Assembly: GCF_900105135.1 (NCBI RefSeq)
Contig: NZ_LT629741.1
Coordinates: 124,001-188,000 of the forward strand
Source of the DNA: Gramella sp. MAR_2010_147
GTDB lineage: Bacteria > Bacteroidota > Bacteroidia > Flavobacteriales > Flavobacteriaceae
DNA: 64,000 bases
Direction of reading: 5' to 3'
Shown here: in pieces, positions 37,256 through 48,005 of the stretch
Layout: every line of letters starts with the position of its first letter
Numbering within the stretch: the first letter of the stretch is position 1
Notes under the pieces: model-generated
Database searches by the model: none
What the model was told of the DNA's origin: nothing
Seen by the model: only the letters and a program-made list of their open reading frames with translations
Translations under genes and position numbers: made by a program

Positions 37256-39109
37256 TTATTTTTTTTGTTTTTTCTGCTGTTCTTCAGCCTGTTCCATCAT
37301 TTCCTGGAACTTTCTGGTAAACTTGTTCTGTTTCTTAGGTTTCTTTTTATTCTCCTGAATCTTCGCATGGATCTTATCTTCATCAATGATCGCATATTTT
37401 ATCACGAGCATGATCCCTATGGTAATTAGGTTGGAAGTGAAATAATACAATGAAAGTCCACTCGCATAGTTATTGAAGAATATCAACATCACAAGCGGTG
37501 AAAGATACATTAAGAATTTCATGTTAGGCATTCCCGGTTGCTGATTCGCCTGCATGCTCTGGCCTGTGGTCATCATCATATAAACAAAAATAGCAACAGA
37601 TGCCAGAATGGGGAATAAACTTACGTGGTCACCATAGAACGGAATAGTGAATGGAAGCTGTGCAATTGTATCATAACTTGAAAGGTCATCTGCCCAAAGA
37701 AAGCTTTTCTGTCTTAGCTGAAATGCACTCGGGAAGAACTGAAATAATGCATAGAATACTGGAATTTGCATCAAAGCAGGCAAGCATCCGCTCATAGGGC
37801 TGGCTCCCGCCTTGCTGTAAAGCTTCATGGTTTCCTGCTGCTTTTTCATCGCATTGTCCTTATATTTCTCATTCAACTCATTGATCTCAGGCTTCAGGAT
37901 CTTCATTTTAGCCTGGGATAAATAAGACTTATAAGTTACCGGAGATAATACTATTCTAACTACAATGGTCATGGCGATAATTGCAAGACCATAGCTTGGT
38001 AATACTCCAGCTAAAAATGCGAAAAACGGAATGAAGAGATACTTGTTGATCCATCCGAAAATTCCCCAACCTAATGGAATTATTTCATCAAGATTGCGAT
38101 CATAATCATTCAGTATTTTATAATCTGAAGGACCATAATACCAATTCATACTATAATTCAATTCTCCAGCCTTTAATTCTAACGGAATCGTAGAGGCAAA
38201 AGTTTTGGTGTAAACAGTATCAATTTCTTCATCTTCTACCAGATTTTCGACTTTAAAACTGCTTGTTTTAAAAGGATTATCGGTTAATAAAATAGAAGAG
38301 AAAAAGTGTTGTCTATAGGCGATATAGCTAATGTCTTCATCTTCATCCTCACCATCGCTTACACTGTCGTCATCCCCACCATCATATTCATAAATAAGAT
38401 CGGTATAACGATTTTCATAAGAAATACTTTTTGCATGACGGTAACCTTTCAGCTTCCAGTCCAGGCTTGGAGTTTCAGAAGAATTTAAAATACCGGTCAA
38501 ACCCTGGGAACGCACACTAAAATCCAGCATATATTCACCGGGACGCATGGCATATCGATATTCCAGATATTCATCTTCAGAAACCTTCAATTTCATAGAC
38601 AGGATCTGGTTTCCATTGCTTTCAGTAAGTTCAGGCTCGAAGAAAAGATTTTCAGTATTCAATGTTCTACCATCGGTAGTACTCAAACTCATGTTTAATG
38701 AGGCATTACCATCTTTGATCAGGTGAACTGGAAGGGAATCAAATGTTTTGAAATTTTTAAGACGAGCTTCCTCAATGTAACCACCTTTATTTGAAATTTT
38801 AAGTTCTAGAAGGTCGTTCGAGATCGTTGTAGAACCACCCTGGGCAGAAGTTAATGTTTCTGAATAACCAAAAGCTCCCAAACGGCGCTGTGCATCTGCA
38901 AGTGCTGTAGAATCGTTACTTTGTCTGGTTGGAGCTTCTCCTGTCGCAGTTTGAGTATCCTGAGTTGTTGTTGGTTCAACCTGTTCTGTTGTGGCTGGAT
39001 CTACGGTTGTAGTTTCTTCAGGCGTATTATTGTAGAGCATCCATAAGAGAATTCCCCCAATAAGTATAAATCCAATGATAGATTGAACGTCTATTTTCTT
39101 TTCTTCCAT
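37256..39109 (-). CDS. yidC: Membrane protein insertase YidC
   Basis: Inserts proteins into the inner membrane. A first membrane helix (residues about 11-26) is followed by a large periplasmic domain (about 40-330, with threonine/glutamine-rich start) and the conserved membrane core from about 345 to 580, containing the AMTIVVRIVLSPVTYKSYLS and GCLPALMQIPVFYALFQFF segments. A basic tail of lysines and glutamines binds ribosomes. Length 617 is normal for Bacteroidota. It lies 46 bases after pyrG, and both are probably on one mRNA. Confidence 0.97.
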   Translation of the reverse strand: MEEKKIDVQSIIGFILIGGILLWMLYNNTPEETTTVDPATTEQVEPTTTQDTQTATGEAPTRQSNDSTALADAQRRLGAFGYSETLTSAQGGSTTISNDLLELKISNKGGYIEEARLKNFKTFDSLPVHLIKDGNASLNMSLSTTDGRTLNTENLFFEPELTESNGNQILSMKLKVSEDEYLEYRYAMRPGEYMLDFSVRSQGLTGILNSSETPSLDWKLKGYRHAKSISYENRYTDLIYEYDGGDDDSVSDGEDEDEDISYIAYRQHFFSSILLTDNPFKTSSFKVENLVEDEEIDTVYTKTFASTIPLELKAGELNYSMNWYYGPSDYKILNDYDRNLDEIIPLGWGIFGWINKYLFIPFFAFLAGVLPSYGLAIIAMTIVVRIVLSPVTYKSYLSQAKMKILKPEINELNEKYKDNAMKKQQETMKLYSKAGASPMSGCLPALMQIPVFYALFQFFPSAFQLRQKSFLWADDLSSYDTIAQLPFTIPFYGDHVSLFPILASVAIFVYMMMTTGQSMQANQQPGMPNMKFLMYLSPLVMLIFFNNYASGLSLYYFTSNLITIGIMLVIKYAIIDEDKIHAKIQENKKKPKKQNKFTRKFQEMMEQAEEQQKKQKK

Positions 39110-39155
39110 TATTTAATTTTGCTTATTCTTCCCTGGTCAAAAAAACGACCAATTT

Positions 39156-40802
<1,647 letters not shown>

Positions 40803-40914
40803 CTAGTTTGTTGTGTTGTTTTATTCAGGGCGCTAAATTACAAAGAAGAATAGAAAAAGCCACTAATTTGGAAAGCTATTATTAGGACTCTTTTAACAGA
40901 AGTTTTTTGTGATA

Positions 40915-41148
40915 TCACGGCTTTGGATACCGCTTTCTAATTTGTCTCAGCAGGCCTTCAAGACTATTTATTTTTAATTCAAAAACCTGTTGCATTTGAT
41001 CTCCAAGTTTTCCTGAAGGAAATCCTTTTTGCCTGAACCAGACATAATAGGGTTCTGGAATATCTGAAAGATAATAGTCTTTATACTTACCAAAATGCAT
41101 TTTGGCGTAAGCAAGTTCCAGTAGTTTTTGTGGGTCTGGATTTGGCAA
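40915..41148 (-). CDS. DUF3820 domain protein
   Basis: A 77-residue protein with the family motif MHFGKYKDYYLSDIPEPYYVWFRQKGFP. It is the same domain that sits at the C-terminus of the exonuclease at 9092-9868. The family is sometimes annotated as a virulence factor; its biochemical role is unknown. It is the last gene of the signalling operon, two bases after the receiver gene. Confidence 0.8.
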   Translation of the reverse strand: MPNPDPQKLLELAYAKMHFGKYKDYYLSDIPEPYYVWFRQKGFPSGKLGDQMQQVFELKINSLEGLLRQIRKRYPKP

Positions 41149-41150
41149 TT

Positions 41151-41519
41151 TCAGGAAGCTTTTAAATAATCTGAAAGCTCAGAAAACTTTTTTTTATTCA
41201 TTGGTTTTACCATGTATTTTAAAACACACGGATATTCTTTGGCCTTGTCCCTATCTATTTTACTGGTACTTGAAGTGAGTATGATAATTTGGTGGCGCAC
41301 GTTTTTATTCTTCATAGCTTCCAGGAAGTCCCAGCCGTTCATTACCGGCATATTAAGATCCAGGAAAATAAGAGCGTTTTCATCTTTTACGACAGACTCA
41401 AAAGCCACTTCAGGATCTGTGAAATCCTTTACATGGCCTTCAAAACCTTCCAGCTCTATAAGTTTTTTGGTTATAAAATTAGAAATGGGCTGATCGTCTA
41501 CTAAATAGATCTTTTTCAT
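41151..41519 (-). CDS. Single-domain response regulator (receiver)
   Basis: A 122-residue receiver without an output domain. The acidic pocket (LVDDQ at 5-9), phosphorylated Asp (FLDLNMPVMNG, about 54), Thr/Ser switch (ILTSS) and Lys (MVKP) are all present. It is the kind of lone receiver used as a diffusible phosphate carrier or for protein-protein control. It overlaps the kinase-like gene by four bases (ATGA). Confidence 0.93.
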   Translation of the reverse strand: MKKIYLVDDQPISNFITKKLIELEGFEGHVKDFTDPEVAFESVVKDENALIFLDLNMPVMNGWDFLEAMKNKNVRHQIIILTSSTSKIDRDKAKEYPCVLKYMVKPMNKKKFSELSDYLKAS

Positions 41520-42385
41520 AAATCCTTGGCCTTTAAGTCCATCAATTCTTTTGATGCCATATCTACAACTTCTTTTAATACTCCGTCCATTTCTTCTACG
41601 CTTTCAACAAGTTTGGGAATTAATTCTGTTCTACATGCATCATCATCGAAAAATTCAAATAATTCGGCAATTCCCTGAATTCGTGAAAGTGGTTCCCTTA
41701 TATTGTGAGCATTAAGAGCTGAAATATGGAGTAATTTTTCATTTTTTAAAGTGATCTCACTCGTTCTCGCCTTGATCGTCTGCTTTTGATTTTCAACAAT
41801 TCTTTCGATCTCCTGATTCTTAGATTGAATGGTTTTGTATGCTTCAGAAAGATTTTTGTTCTGAATTGAAAGTTGTCTTTTTAGATAGATCTCACTAAAT
41901 TTAGCCTGGATACAATCTACCATTAGCTTTAAGATCTCTACATCACCAACTGAAAATACTTTTTCCTTATCAGCGAGCAAAGATACTAATACTTTTCTTT
42001 CATTTTTGTCAAAACACCACCCCCAGAGCACAGGATCGTATAAAGAGTTGATATCCAGTTTATTTTTTATCAGTTTGTCTGGAAATTCATTGGTAAGAAT
42101 TGGAATACCCTTAAGCATCAGTTCTTTTTCATAATCTAAAATCTCTGATTCCTCCTTTAGATCATACCAAACTTTATTTCCGAATAATTCAAAAAAGAAG
42201 TATTTGTTATTCTGAAAAATAGTCATCCTGATAATCTTGAAATTAATCAGATACTTTAGATGAGTTCTACATACTTCAGCTACCTGTTCAAGATTGGCAC
42301 AACGATTTACATCATTGGCAAATTTTGAATAAGCCTCATAGGTAATTCTATATAACTGAGAGGTATTACGCGTTATATTACTCAT
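41516..42385 (-). CDS. Histidine-kinase-like protein with GAF-type and DHp regions but no catalytic domain
   Basis: Residues about 20-165 form a GAF-like sensor region, 170-210 a coiled coil (QNKNLSEAYKTIQSKNQEIERI), and the C-terminal 75 residues a dimerisation/phosphoacceptor helix pair with the H-box HNIREPLSRIQG. The protein ends there at residue 289; the N, G1, F and G2 motifs of the HATPase domain are absent and no such ORF follows in any frame. It may receive phosphate from other kinases and pass it to the overlapping receiver, or act as a sequestering partner. Confidence 0.8.
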   Translation of the reverse strand: MSNITRNTSQLYRITYEAYSKFANDVNRCANLEQVAEVCRTHLKYLINFKIIRMTIFQNNKYFFFELFGNKVWYDLKEESEILDYEKELMLKGIPILTNEFPDKLIKNKLDINSLYDPVLWGWCFDKNERKVLVSLLADKEKVFSVGDVEILKLMVDCIQAKFSEIYLKRQLSIQNKNLSEAYKTIQSKNQEIERIVENQKQTIKARTSEITLKNEKLLHISALNAHNIREPLSRIQGIAELFEFFDDDACRTELIPKLVESVEEMDGVLKEVVDMASKELMDLKAKDL

Positions 42386-42405
42386 AGGATTATGAGATTA
42401 GATAA

Positions 42406-42993
42406 TTATTCAGGAGTTTCAAGCAATTCATTATCAATTTTAATCCTTGAAACATCAGCTATGGTATTTAGCATATTTACAAGGTCTGCCTGTGCCATTA
42501 GTTCCTGGATCTCTTTAGGAGTAAAGCCAGCGTCTTCCAGTTTTTCAAAATCTTCATCTGAAATATCTGAATGATTTAAAGCAGCCTTTGTTACTACCTG
42601 AACAGCAGTTTTGTAACTCATTGGCATGGAAGGGGAATTTAGGTTTTGCGTGGCTTTAAAATCTTCTTCTTCAGAGATCATAGAGCTCATACTGTCTGCA
42701 AAGATGCCATGCGCATGGGAACAGTAGTTACAACCTCTTTCTTTGGAAACATTATATATGATAAGTTGTTTTAGAACGTTAGGAACCTGGCCCTCCATTA
42801 AAGTATTTTTTAACTTACTCCAGTTGCCTTTCAATAATAGAGCGTTGTCTCCCTGGCATTTGAACCAGTTAAGTACAAAAGGTAGCTGTAAGGTCTTTTT
42901 TGTGTCGTCATAAATTTCTTGTACCTCTGGAGATGCTGAGTCATAAGAAACCATTTTGTATCTAGACTGAGTTATGGATAATGATTGATTCAT
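42406..42993 (-). CDS. Carboxymuconolactone decarboxylase/AhpD-like protein
   Basis: An AhpD-fold protein of 195 residues with the redox motif CNYCSHAHG (Cys-x-x-Cys-x-x-x-His) at about residues 88-96. AhpD-like proteins are thiol-disulfide peroxidase partners. It is followed after 20 bases by the kinase-like gene, so the operon may link peroxide or thiol status to signalling; that is inference from gene order only. Confidence 0.87.
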   Translation of the reverse strand: MNQSLSITQSRYKMVSYDSASPEVQEIYDDTKKTLQLPFVLNWFKCQGDNALLLKGNWSKLKNTLMEGQVPNVLKQLIIYNVSKERGCNYCSHAHGIFADSMSSMISEEEDFKATQNLNSPSMPMSYKTAVQVVTKAALNHSDISDEDFEKLEDAGFTPKEIQELMAQADLVNMLNTIADVSRIKIDNELLETPE

Positions 42994-43214
42994 AGGAATT
43001 TTGTAGGGTTAAGATTAGTATTTAGACTGTAAATATTACGGTTAATTTTTGTATTTCGTCGATCCTCTGCACTTTTTAACATTTTTTTCCTGTTAAGAAT
43101 AAATACCACGTAGGACTAGTATTACGCATCATGCTCGTTAAATATTTGATAATCATTAGCGCTTCTCACAGGGTATTTTTAGTTTTAGCTTTTCATAAAA
43201 TATTCTTACGATAA

Positions 43215-44750
43215 ATGGCAATATTTGGATCTATTATTAAGAGTCTTATAGACCTGAAAGAAAATTTCACCAACGAAGGAGAGGCCGGCAAAAACCAGGT
43301 AGATGTATTGAGAGGACTTTTAAAAAAGGCCAAAGATACTTCATTTGGACAGCATTATAAATTTGATGAAATTTTAGAATCAGATAATATTCAGAAAGAA
43401 TTTGCCAGCCGGGTTCCCTATTTTGACTATAATAAGATAGATAGTGAATGGTGGTATAAGTATCAGGAAGGTGAAGAAAATGTTACCTGGCCGGGCAGAC
43501 CTCCATATTTTGCATTAAGCTCAGGTACTACCGGGAAAAGCAGTAAAAAAATTCCTGTGACCAGTGAAATGCTGGAATCTATTCGTAACGCAGGGATTAA
43601 ACAGGTGAGCGCCCTTAGTAATTTTGATCTGCCACCAGACTTTTTTGAGAAGGAGATTATGATGCTGGGTAGTTCTACAGATCTTCAAAAAGAGGGTGAT
43701 CATGAAGAAGGTGAAATAAGCGGTATTAGTGCCAGCAATATTCCCTTCTGGTTTAAGGGATATTACAAACCAGGTGAAGAGATTTCAAAAATCGACGAAT
43801 GGGACGATAGAGTTCAAAAAATTGCAGAGACGGCCAAAGAATGGGATATAGGAGCTTTAAGCGGTATTCCTTCCTGGATGGAACTTATGCTTAAAAAGGT
43901 AATTGAATATCATCAAGTTGACAATATTCATGAGATCTGGCCAAATCTCCAGGTATATACTTCTGGTGGTGTGGCTTTTGAACCTTATGAGAAAAGTTTT
44001 GAAGCGCTACTGGGAAGACCAGTACAGGTGATAGACACTTATTTGGCTTCTGAAGGATTTTTAGCATTTCAAAGCAGACCCGGAACTCACTCGATGAAAC
44101 TTATTCTGGATAATGGAATCTATTTTGAATTTGTTCCATTTAAGCCTGAGTATATTAATGAAGATGGGTCTATTACAGAAGATGCTCCGGTTATTTCACT
44201 GGTAGATGTTACAGAAGAGGAAGATTATGTGCTTTTAATTTCCACTGTAAGCGGTGCCTGGAGATACCTAATTGGAGACACTATAAAGTTTACAGATATA
44301 GAGAAGAATGAGATAAAAATTACCGGTAGAACTAAGTTTTTTCTCAATGTTGTTGGATCGCAACTTTCAGTAAATAAAATGAATGATGCAGTAAAAGAAT
44401 TAGAAGATCAGTTTGATATTAAAATTCCAGAATTTGTAGTTGCTGCAAAAAGGGCGGAAGATGGAGAGTATTATCACTACTGGTATCTTGGAACTGAAGA
44501 TAATATAGCTGATGAAGAACTTGCAGAAGCGCTGGATAAAGCATTAATGAATGCAAATAAAAATTATAAAGTAGCAAGGGGAAAGGCGTTACACGGTGTC
44601 AAAGTTACAGCAATAGCCCCTAATATGTTCCACGAGTGGAATGCCCGTAATAAGAAAAAAGGGGGGCAGGTAAAAATGGAAAAAGTGATGAACGAGGAAA
44701 AGCTTGATGAGTGGATTCAATTTTTAAAAGAACAGGGAGAGATCAGTTAA
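43215..44750 (+). CDS. GH3 family acyl-adenylase-like protein
   Basis: The 511-residue protein matches the GH3 auxin-responsive promoter family, a branch of the acyl-adenylate-forming superfamily. The ATP-binding loop SSGTTGKSSKK (102-112), the YTSGGVAFEPYEKSFEALLG region and the GRTKFFLNVVGSQLS hinge are visible. In plants GH3 enzymes conjugate acids to amino acids; the role in Bacteroidota is not known. It is preceded by 221 bases with no clear gene. Its stop codon overlaps the convergent M48-like gene. Confidence 0.87.
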   Translation: MAIFGSIIKSLIDLKENFTNEGEAGKNQVDVLRGLLKKAKDTSFGQHYKFDEILESDNIQKEFASRVPYFDYNKIDSEWWYKYQEGEENVTWPGRPPYFALSSGTTGKSSKKIPVTSEMLESIRNAGIKQVSALSNFDLPPDFFEKEIMMLGSSTDLQKEGDHEEGEISGISASNIPFWFKGYYKPGEEISKIDEWDDRVQKIAETAKEWDIGALSGIPSWMELMLKKVIEYHQVDNIHEIWPNLQVYTSGGVAFEPYEKSFEALLGRPVQVIDTYLASEGFLAFQSRPGTHSMKLILDNGIYFEFVPFKPEYINEDGSITEDAPVISLVDVTEEEDYVLLISTVSGAWRYLIGDTIKFTDIEKNEIKITGRTKFFLNVVGSQLSVNKMNDAVKELEDQFDIKIPEFVVAAKRAEDGEYYHYWYLGTEDNIADEELAEALDKALMNANKNYKVARGKALHGVKVTAIAPNMFHEWNARNKKKGGQVKMEKVMNEEKLDEWIQFLKEQGEIS

Positions 44751-44759
44751 TTGATCTCT
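44738..44759. terminator. Hairpin over the convergent stop codons
   Basis: AGAGATCA / TGATCTCT, 8-bp arms with a 6-base loop, spans both stop codons of the convergent genes. It has no T-run, so intrinsic termination is uncertain. Confidence 0.4.
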
Positions 44760-45403
44760 TCATGAATCTCATCAATTAACACCATAATTTCTTCCTGAGA
44801 AAGATATAGATCTTGAATTCTATTTTTATAAGTTTCAGAAAGTTTTGAATGATTAAGTATAAAATCTTTCGTAGCAATGATTTTTTCACCCAATCCATGA
44901 TTCACCGCATAAGTATCTGCAGCTCTTTCAGCTTCCCTGATGTAGTTTTTTGAAGTAATATATTTCAATCCAAACCAGACCAGACCAAATGCAGATCTAT
45001 CTCTGTAATCCATAATATGTCCTAGCTCGTGACCAATCCAGCCTACCAGTACATCTGAAGGAACGGATGAAACATCGAATACCTCATCTTCAATTTTAAA
45101 CTTTTCATTGATAAAAATGAGATAACTCCTGTTCTTCCTGTTTTTAAAAAGTCCGCTAATTTTTGGCTGAGCCTGCATAAAAGACTTTTTAATATTACTC
45201 TTAAACCTAATTTCAATAGGAGTGTCCTTAAGTTCTGGATAGTGCGAAAGAGCCACATAGGCTTCTCTCCAAATAACATCGGGTACAATTTTATTGCTAA
45301 ACTCTAAGCTGTCTTTTTGTTGCATGGTTGATTGCTGGGCATAACAAGCTGGAAGAAAAATTAAAAAAGTGATTAAAAGAGTACTTTTTAAAATGCCTGT
45401 CAT
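44747..45403 (-). CDS. Exported M48-like metallopeptidase
   Basis: A signal or lipoprotein peptide (LPACYAQ, with Cys20 from the ATG at 45403) is followed by a domain with HELGH (125-129) and a downstream EAERAADTYAV helix (157-167), the arrangement of M48/M56-type zinc peptidases. The protein is about 218 residues and has no further membrane helices. A reading from TTG at 45424 adds seven residues and is less likely. Confidence 0.75.
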   Translation of the reverse strand: MTGILKSTLLITFLIFLPACYAQQSTMQQKDSLEFSNKIVPDVIWREAYVALSHYPELKDTPIEIRFKSNIKKSFMQAQPKISGLFKNRKNRSYLIFINEKFKIEDEVFDVSSVPSDVLVGWIGHELGHIMDYRDRSAFGLVWFGLKYITSKNYIREAERAADTYAVNHGLGEKIIATKDFILNHSKLSETYKNRIQDLYLSQEEIMVLIDEIHEEIN

Positions 45404-45502
45404 GTTTATTTTATTATTTTTCAAAGTACAACAAAATTGATGCCTTATAAATTTTCAAGTTTTAAAATAGACTTAAAAAACAAGCCTGTTCCATAAAAAC
45501 AT

Positions 45503-45529
45503 AAAAAAAGCAGGTATTAACCTGCTTTT
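45503..45529. terminator. Terminator after the DUF4168 gene
   Basis: AAAAGCAGG / CCTGCTTTT stem with A-run left and T-run right; can act on both strands. Confidence 0.75.
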
Positions 45530-45556
45530 GGAAATTTTATGTATTCTCAAACATTT

Positions 45557-46021
45557 TTAACTCTTCATCATTTCCTGAAGTCTTTGCTGAAGATCAGCAT
45601 CAGATCTTAGAGCCATAGCAAGTTGTTGATATCTCTCCATGCTAAGATCACTTTCAGAAATTACGTTCTGCATTTTTTTCTGAAACTCCGGTTGCATTTC
45701 TTCCAGATCTGCAACAACTTCTTTGTATTTTTCGTCTTCTTCCTTAGTAGTTTCAATCTCTTTTTCTGGATCCATTTTAGCCTGATGGATTTCATTGAAC
45801 CTTTGAAGTTCAAAATCTTCTTCCTGAACCACGGCCATCATTTCCTTCTGAACCTCCTGATTCATCATTCTCATTTTTTGAAACACCTCAGCAAACTGTG
45901 CTAATTCGGCATCACTTACTTCTATCTTTTCCTGTTGTTGTGGCATTGTAGTAGATTGGGCCGATACCGAGGCTGTTCCTACTGCTACTACAAATAACAA
46001 ACTACTAAAAAACTTCTTCAT
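45557..46021 (-). CDS. DUF4168 family exported protein
   Basis: A signal peptide (SVSAQS) is followed by a helical, glutamate- and methionine-rich protein of about 130 residues matching DUF4168. The sequence has two similar halves with the pattern DxELxxFAExxxxM and SxxDLSMERYQQL. The function is unknown; it has its own terminator and no operon partner. Confidence 0.8.
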   Translation of the reverse strand: MKKFFSSLLFVVAVGTASVSAQSTTMPQQQEKIEVSDAELAQFAEVFQKMRMMNQEVQKEMMAVVQEEDFELQRFNEIHQAKMDPEKEIETTKEEDEKYKEVVADLEEMQPEFQKKMQNVISESDLSMERYQQLAMALRSDADLQQRLQEMMKS

Positions 46022-46259
46022 TTTCTTTGTTTTATGATTTTACTCGTACTGTGCGAAAACTATGCCTTTAATCTAAATGTTCATAAGCTTTAAGAAAATG
46101 AAGCCCCGTCTTAAGGAAGCTTTAACAGAAAAAGAAGGCTATAAGCTTACAACTAAATAGATAATTACTCTCATAATTGAAAACCTGACATCGCTTCATA
46201 AAACTAAATTTAATGATTGAGCTTCTAATTTAAACATGTGGAATTCCCTCCACACTTCT

Positions 46260-46721
46260 TTATTTTCTGTTCTTTATATTAGACTCATACGTTGCGATCC
46301 ATTCCTGTAAACTAATTTTTGATGAAAGCTCCCCAATAAGATCATATGGGATTTTATCCATATTTTTAAAACGTATACAACTTTTCCCCATATCTGGTTT
46401 TTTGCCTATATGTTTTTTATATTCTTCTACAAACCATTTATGCAGCTCTTTATCTGCATAAACCCCGGAATGGTAGACTGCAATATAATTTTTTTGTGAC
46501 GCCAGGTTCATAAATGGCAGTGGAAGGGAAGGGTCACAGTGGTAACCATCAGGATACAGGTTATGAGGCACAACGTAGCCTATCATTCCATAGCTCATGG
46601 TTTCCTGAAAGCCATCGGGCAGATTCTCTTTTATAACAGCTTGTAATTTTGTCATTGCTTGTTTTCTCTCTTCAGGAACCTTTTCAAGATATTCCTTCGG
46701 GGATTCTGCATCGATTTTCAT
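46260..46721 (-). CDS. DUF1801 (YdhG-like) domain protein
   Basis: A 153-residue soluble protein with the DUF1801 pattern, including ETMSYGMIGYVV, MNLASQKNYIAVYHSG and the GKSCIRFK segment. The fold is related to frataxin-like iron chaperones, but no iron role is shown for this branch. The 238 bases upstream of the previous gene hold nothing I can support. Confidence 0.85.
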   Translation of the reverse strand: MKIDAESPKEYLEKVPEERKQAMTKLQAVIKENLPDGFQETMSYGMIGYVVPHNLYPDGYHCDPSLPLPFMNLASQKNYIAVYHSGVYADKELHKWFVEEYKKHIGKKPDMGKSCIRFKNMDKIPYDLIGELSSKISLQEWIATYESNIKNRK

Positions 46722-46759
46722 TTCTTCTTAATTTTAGTGATCTATACAAATTTAAAGGT

Positions 46760-47941
46760 TTAAGCGGTCTTTCGTCTCCAAAACAATGCAGCCAGTCCCA
46801 GGATTGGTCCCATACTTAAAAAAATAAAAATTAAAGCAGGTGTTAATAGACCAAGTAATATATTTAATAATTGTATGCTAAATATGGTTAGGGAAAAACC
46901 TATACAATTTACTATTGTAAGTGCAGTTCCTCTTGCTTCAGGAGATGTATTTTGAGCCACGAGCGTGGAGAATAGGGGAGAATCTGCCACAACTACCAGT
47001 CCCCAGAAAATAAGGAATCCAATAAAGCCGATTTCAGAATTGAGATTAAAAATAATGGGTGATATCAAGCAGCAAAGTCCAGATAGAAATAGTGCCATAC
47101 CGGCGGTTCTTTTTACACCCCATTTTTCAGAAATATAACCGCCAAGTATACAGGATAATCCTCCAAGACCAATTATTAAGAACGATATTAAGGGGATACT
47201 AAAGTCGACTTCAGGATGTGAATTCTTATAGAAGCTGAGAATAACAGGAACAAAAGCCCAGAAGGCGTATAGTTCCCACATATGTCCAAAATAACCAAAA
47301 GCCGCCTGGCGAAAATTTGTATTTTTAAAAACCTTAAAGATGAGACTAAAGTCTGGTTGTGGTCTCTTCTTCTGATAAGGTCCATTTGGTACTAAGAACA
47401 AAATAAGAAGTCCGCCTGAAACGGACAGGCCAGAGGTAAAATAAATCACCGATCTCCATTCGAGATTGATAATTCCCGAGAGTTCTTTTAATAAATGCGG
47501 AAAAGCAGTGCCTAATACCAGGGCCCCAACCAGGTAACCAAGGGAGCGTCCAAGGCCTTTATCAAAATAATCGGAAGCGATCTTCATACCAACAGGATAG
47601 ATCCCTGCCAGCGAAAAACCGGTTAAGAACCTGAATATGATCATACTAAAAAGCTGATTTTCTTCAAATAATGCACCTAGATTAAATAACGCCCCAAGGA
47701 TGGAGCAAATAAAGAACACTTTTGATGGTGAAAATCTATCTGAAATGGTGAGGAAAGCAAAGCATAAGGTACCTGTAATAAATCCAAACTGTACTGCAGA
47801 GGTTAAATGTCCAAGTGCTTCAGAATTCAATCCAAATTCCTCAAGAAGACTGGGCATTACTGCATTTCCTGCGAACCACAGGGACGTACAGCAAAATTGA
47901 GCAAAAACAATAACAGGTAATATCCGGGAAGATACTTTCAA
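46760..47941 (-). CDS. Major facilitator superfamily transporter
   Basis: The 393-residue protein has twelve hydrophobic segments. The first half carries the MFS cytoplasmic-loop signature in the region FLTISDRFSPSKVF, and the second half has a weaker repeat near GGYISEKWGVKRT. The substrate is unknown. It lies 38 bases upstream of the DUF1801 gene. Confidence 0.85.
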   Translation of the reverse strand: MKVSSRILPVIVFAQFCCTSLWFAGNAVMPSLLEEFGLNSEALGHLTSAVQFGFITGTLCFAFLTISDRFSPSKVFFICSILGALFNLGALFEENQLFSMIIFRFLTGFSLAGIYPVGMKIASDYFDKGLGRSLGYLVGALVLGTAFPHLLKELSGIINLEWRSVIYFTSGLSVSGGLLILFLVPNGPYQKKRPQPDFSLIFKVFKNTNFRQAAFGYFGHMWELYAFWAFVPVILSFYKNSHPEVDFSIPLISFLIIGLGGLSCILGGYISEKWGVKRTAGMALFLSGLCCLISPIIFNLNSEIGFIGFLIFWGLVVVADSPLFSTLVAQNTSPEARGTALTIVNCIGFSLTIFSIQLLNILLGLLTPALIFIFLSMGPILGLAALFWRRKTA

Positions 47942-48005
47942 AAATATCGAAATTTAGTTCTTACTGGGTATTACCTGTTTCATTGTATTTAGCTCTACGG
48001 CTAAA

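Noticed and set aside
46098..46160. 20-codon plus-strand ORF (MKPRLKEALTEK...) in the 238-base gap before the DUF1801 gene
   Set aside because: No promoter or ribosome site; such short ORFs occur by chance.
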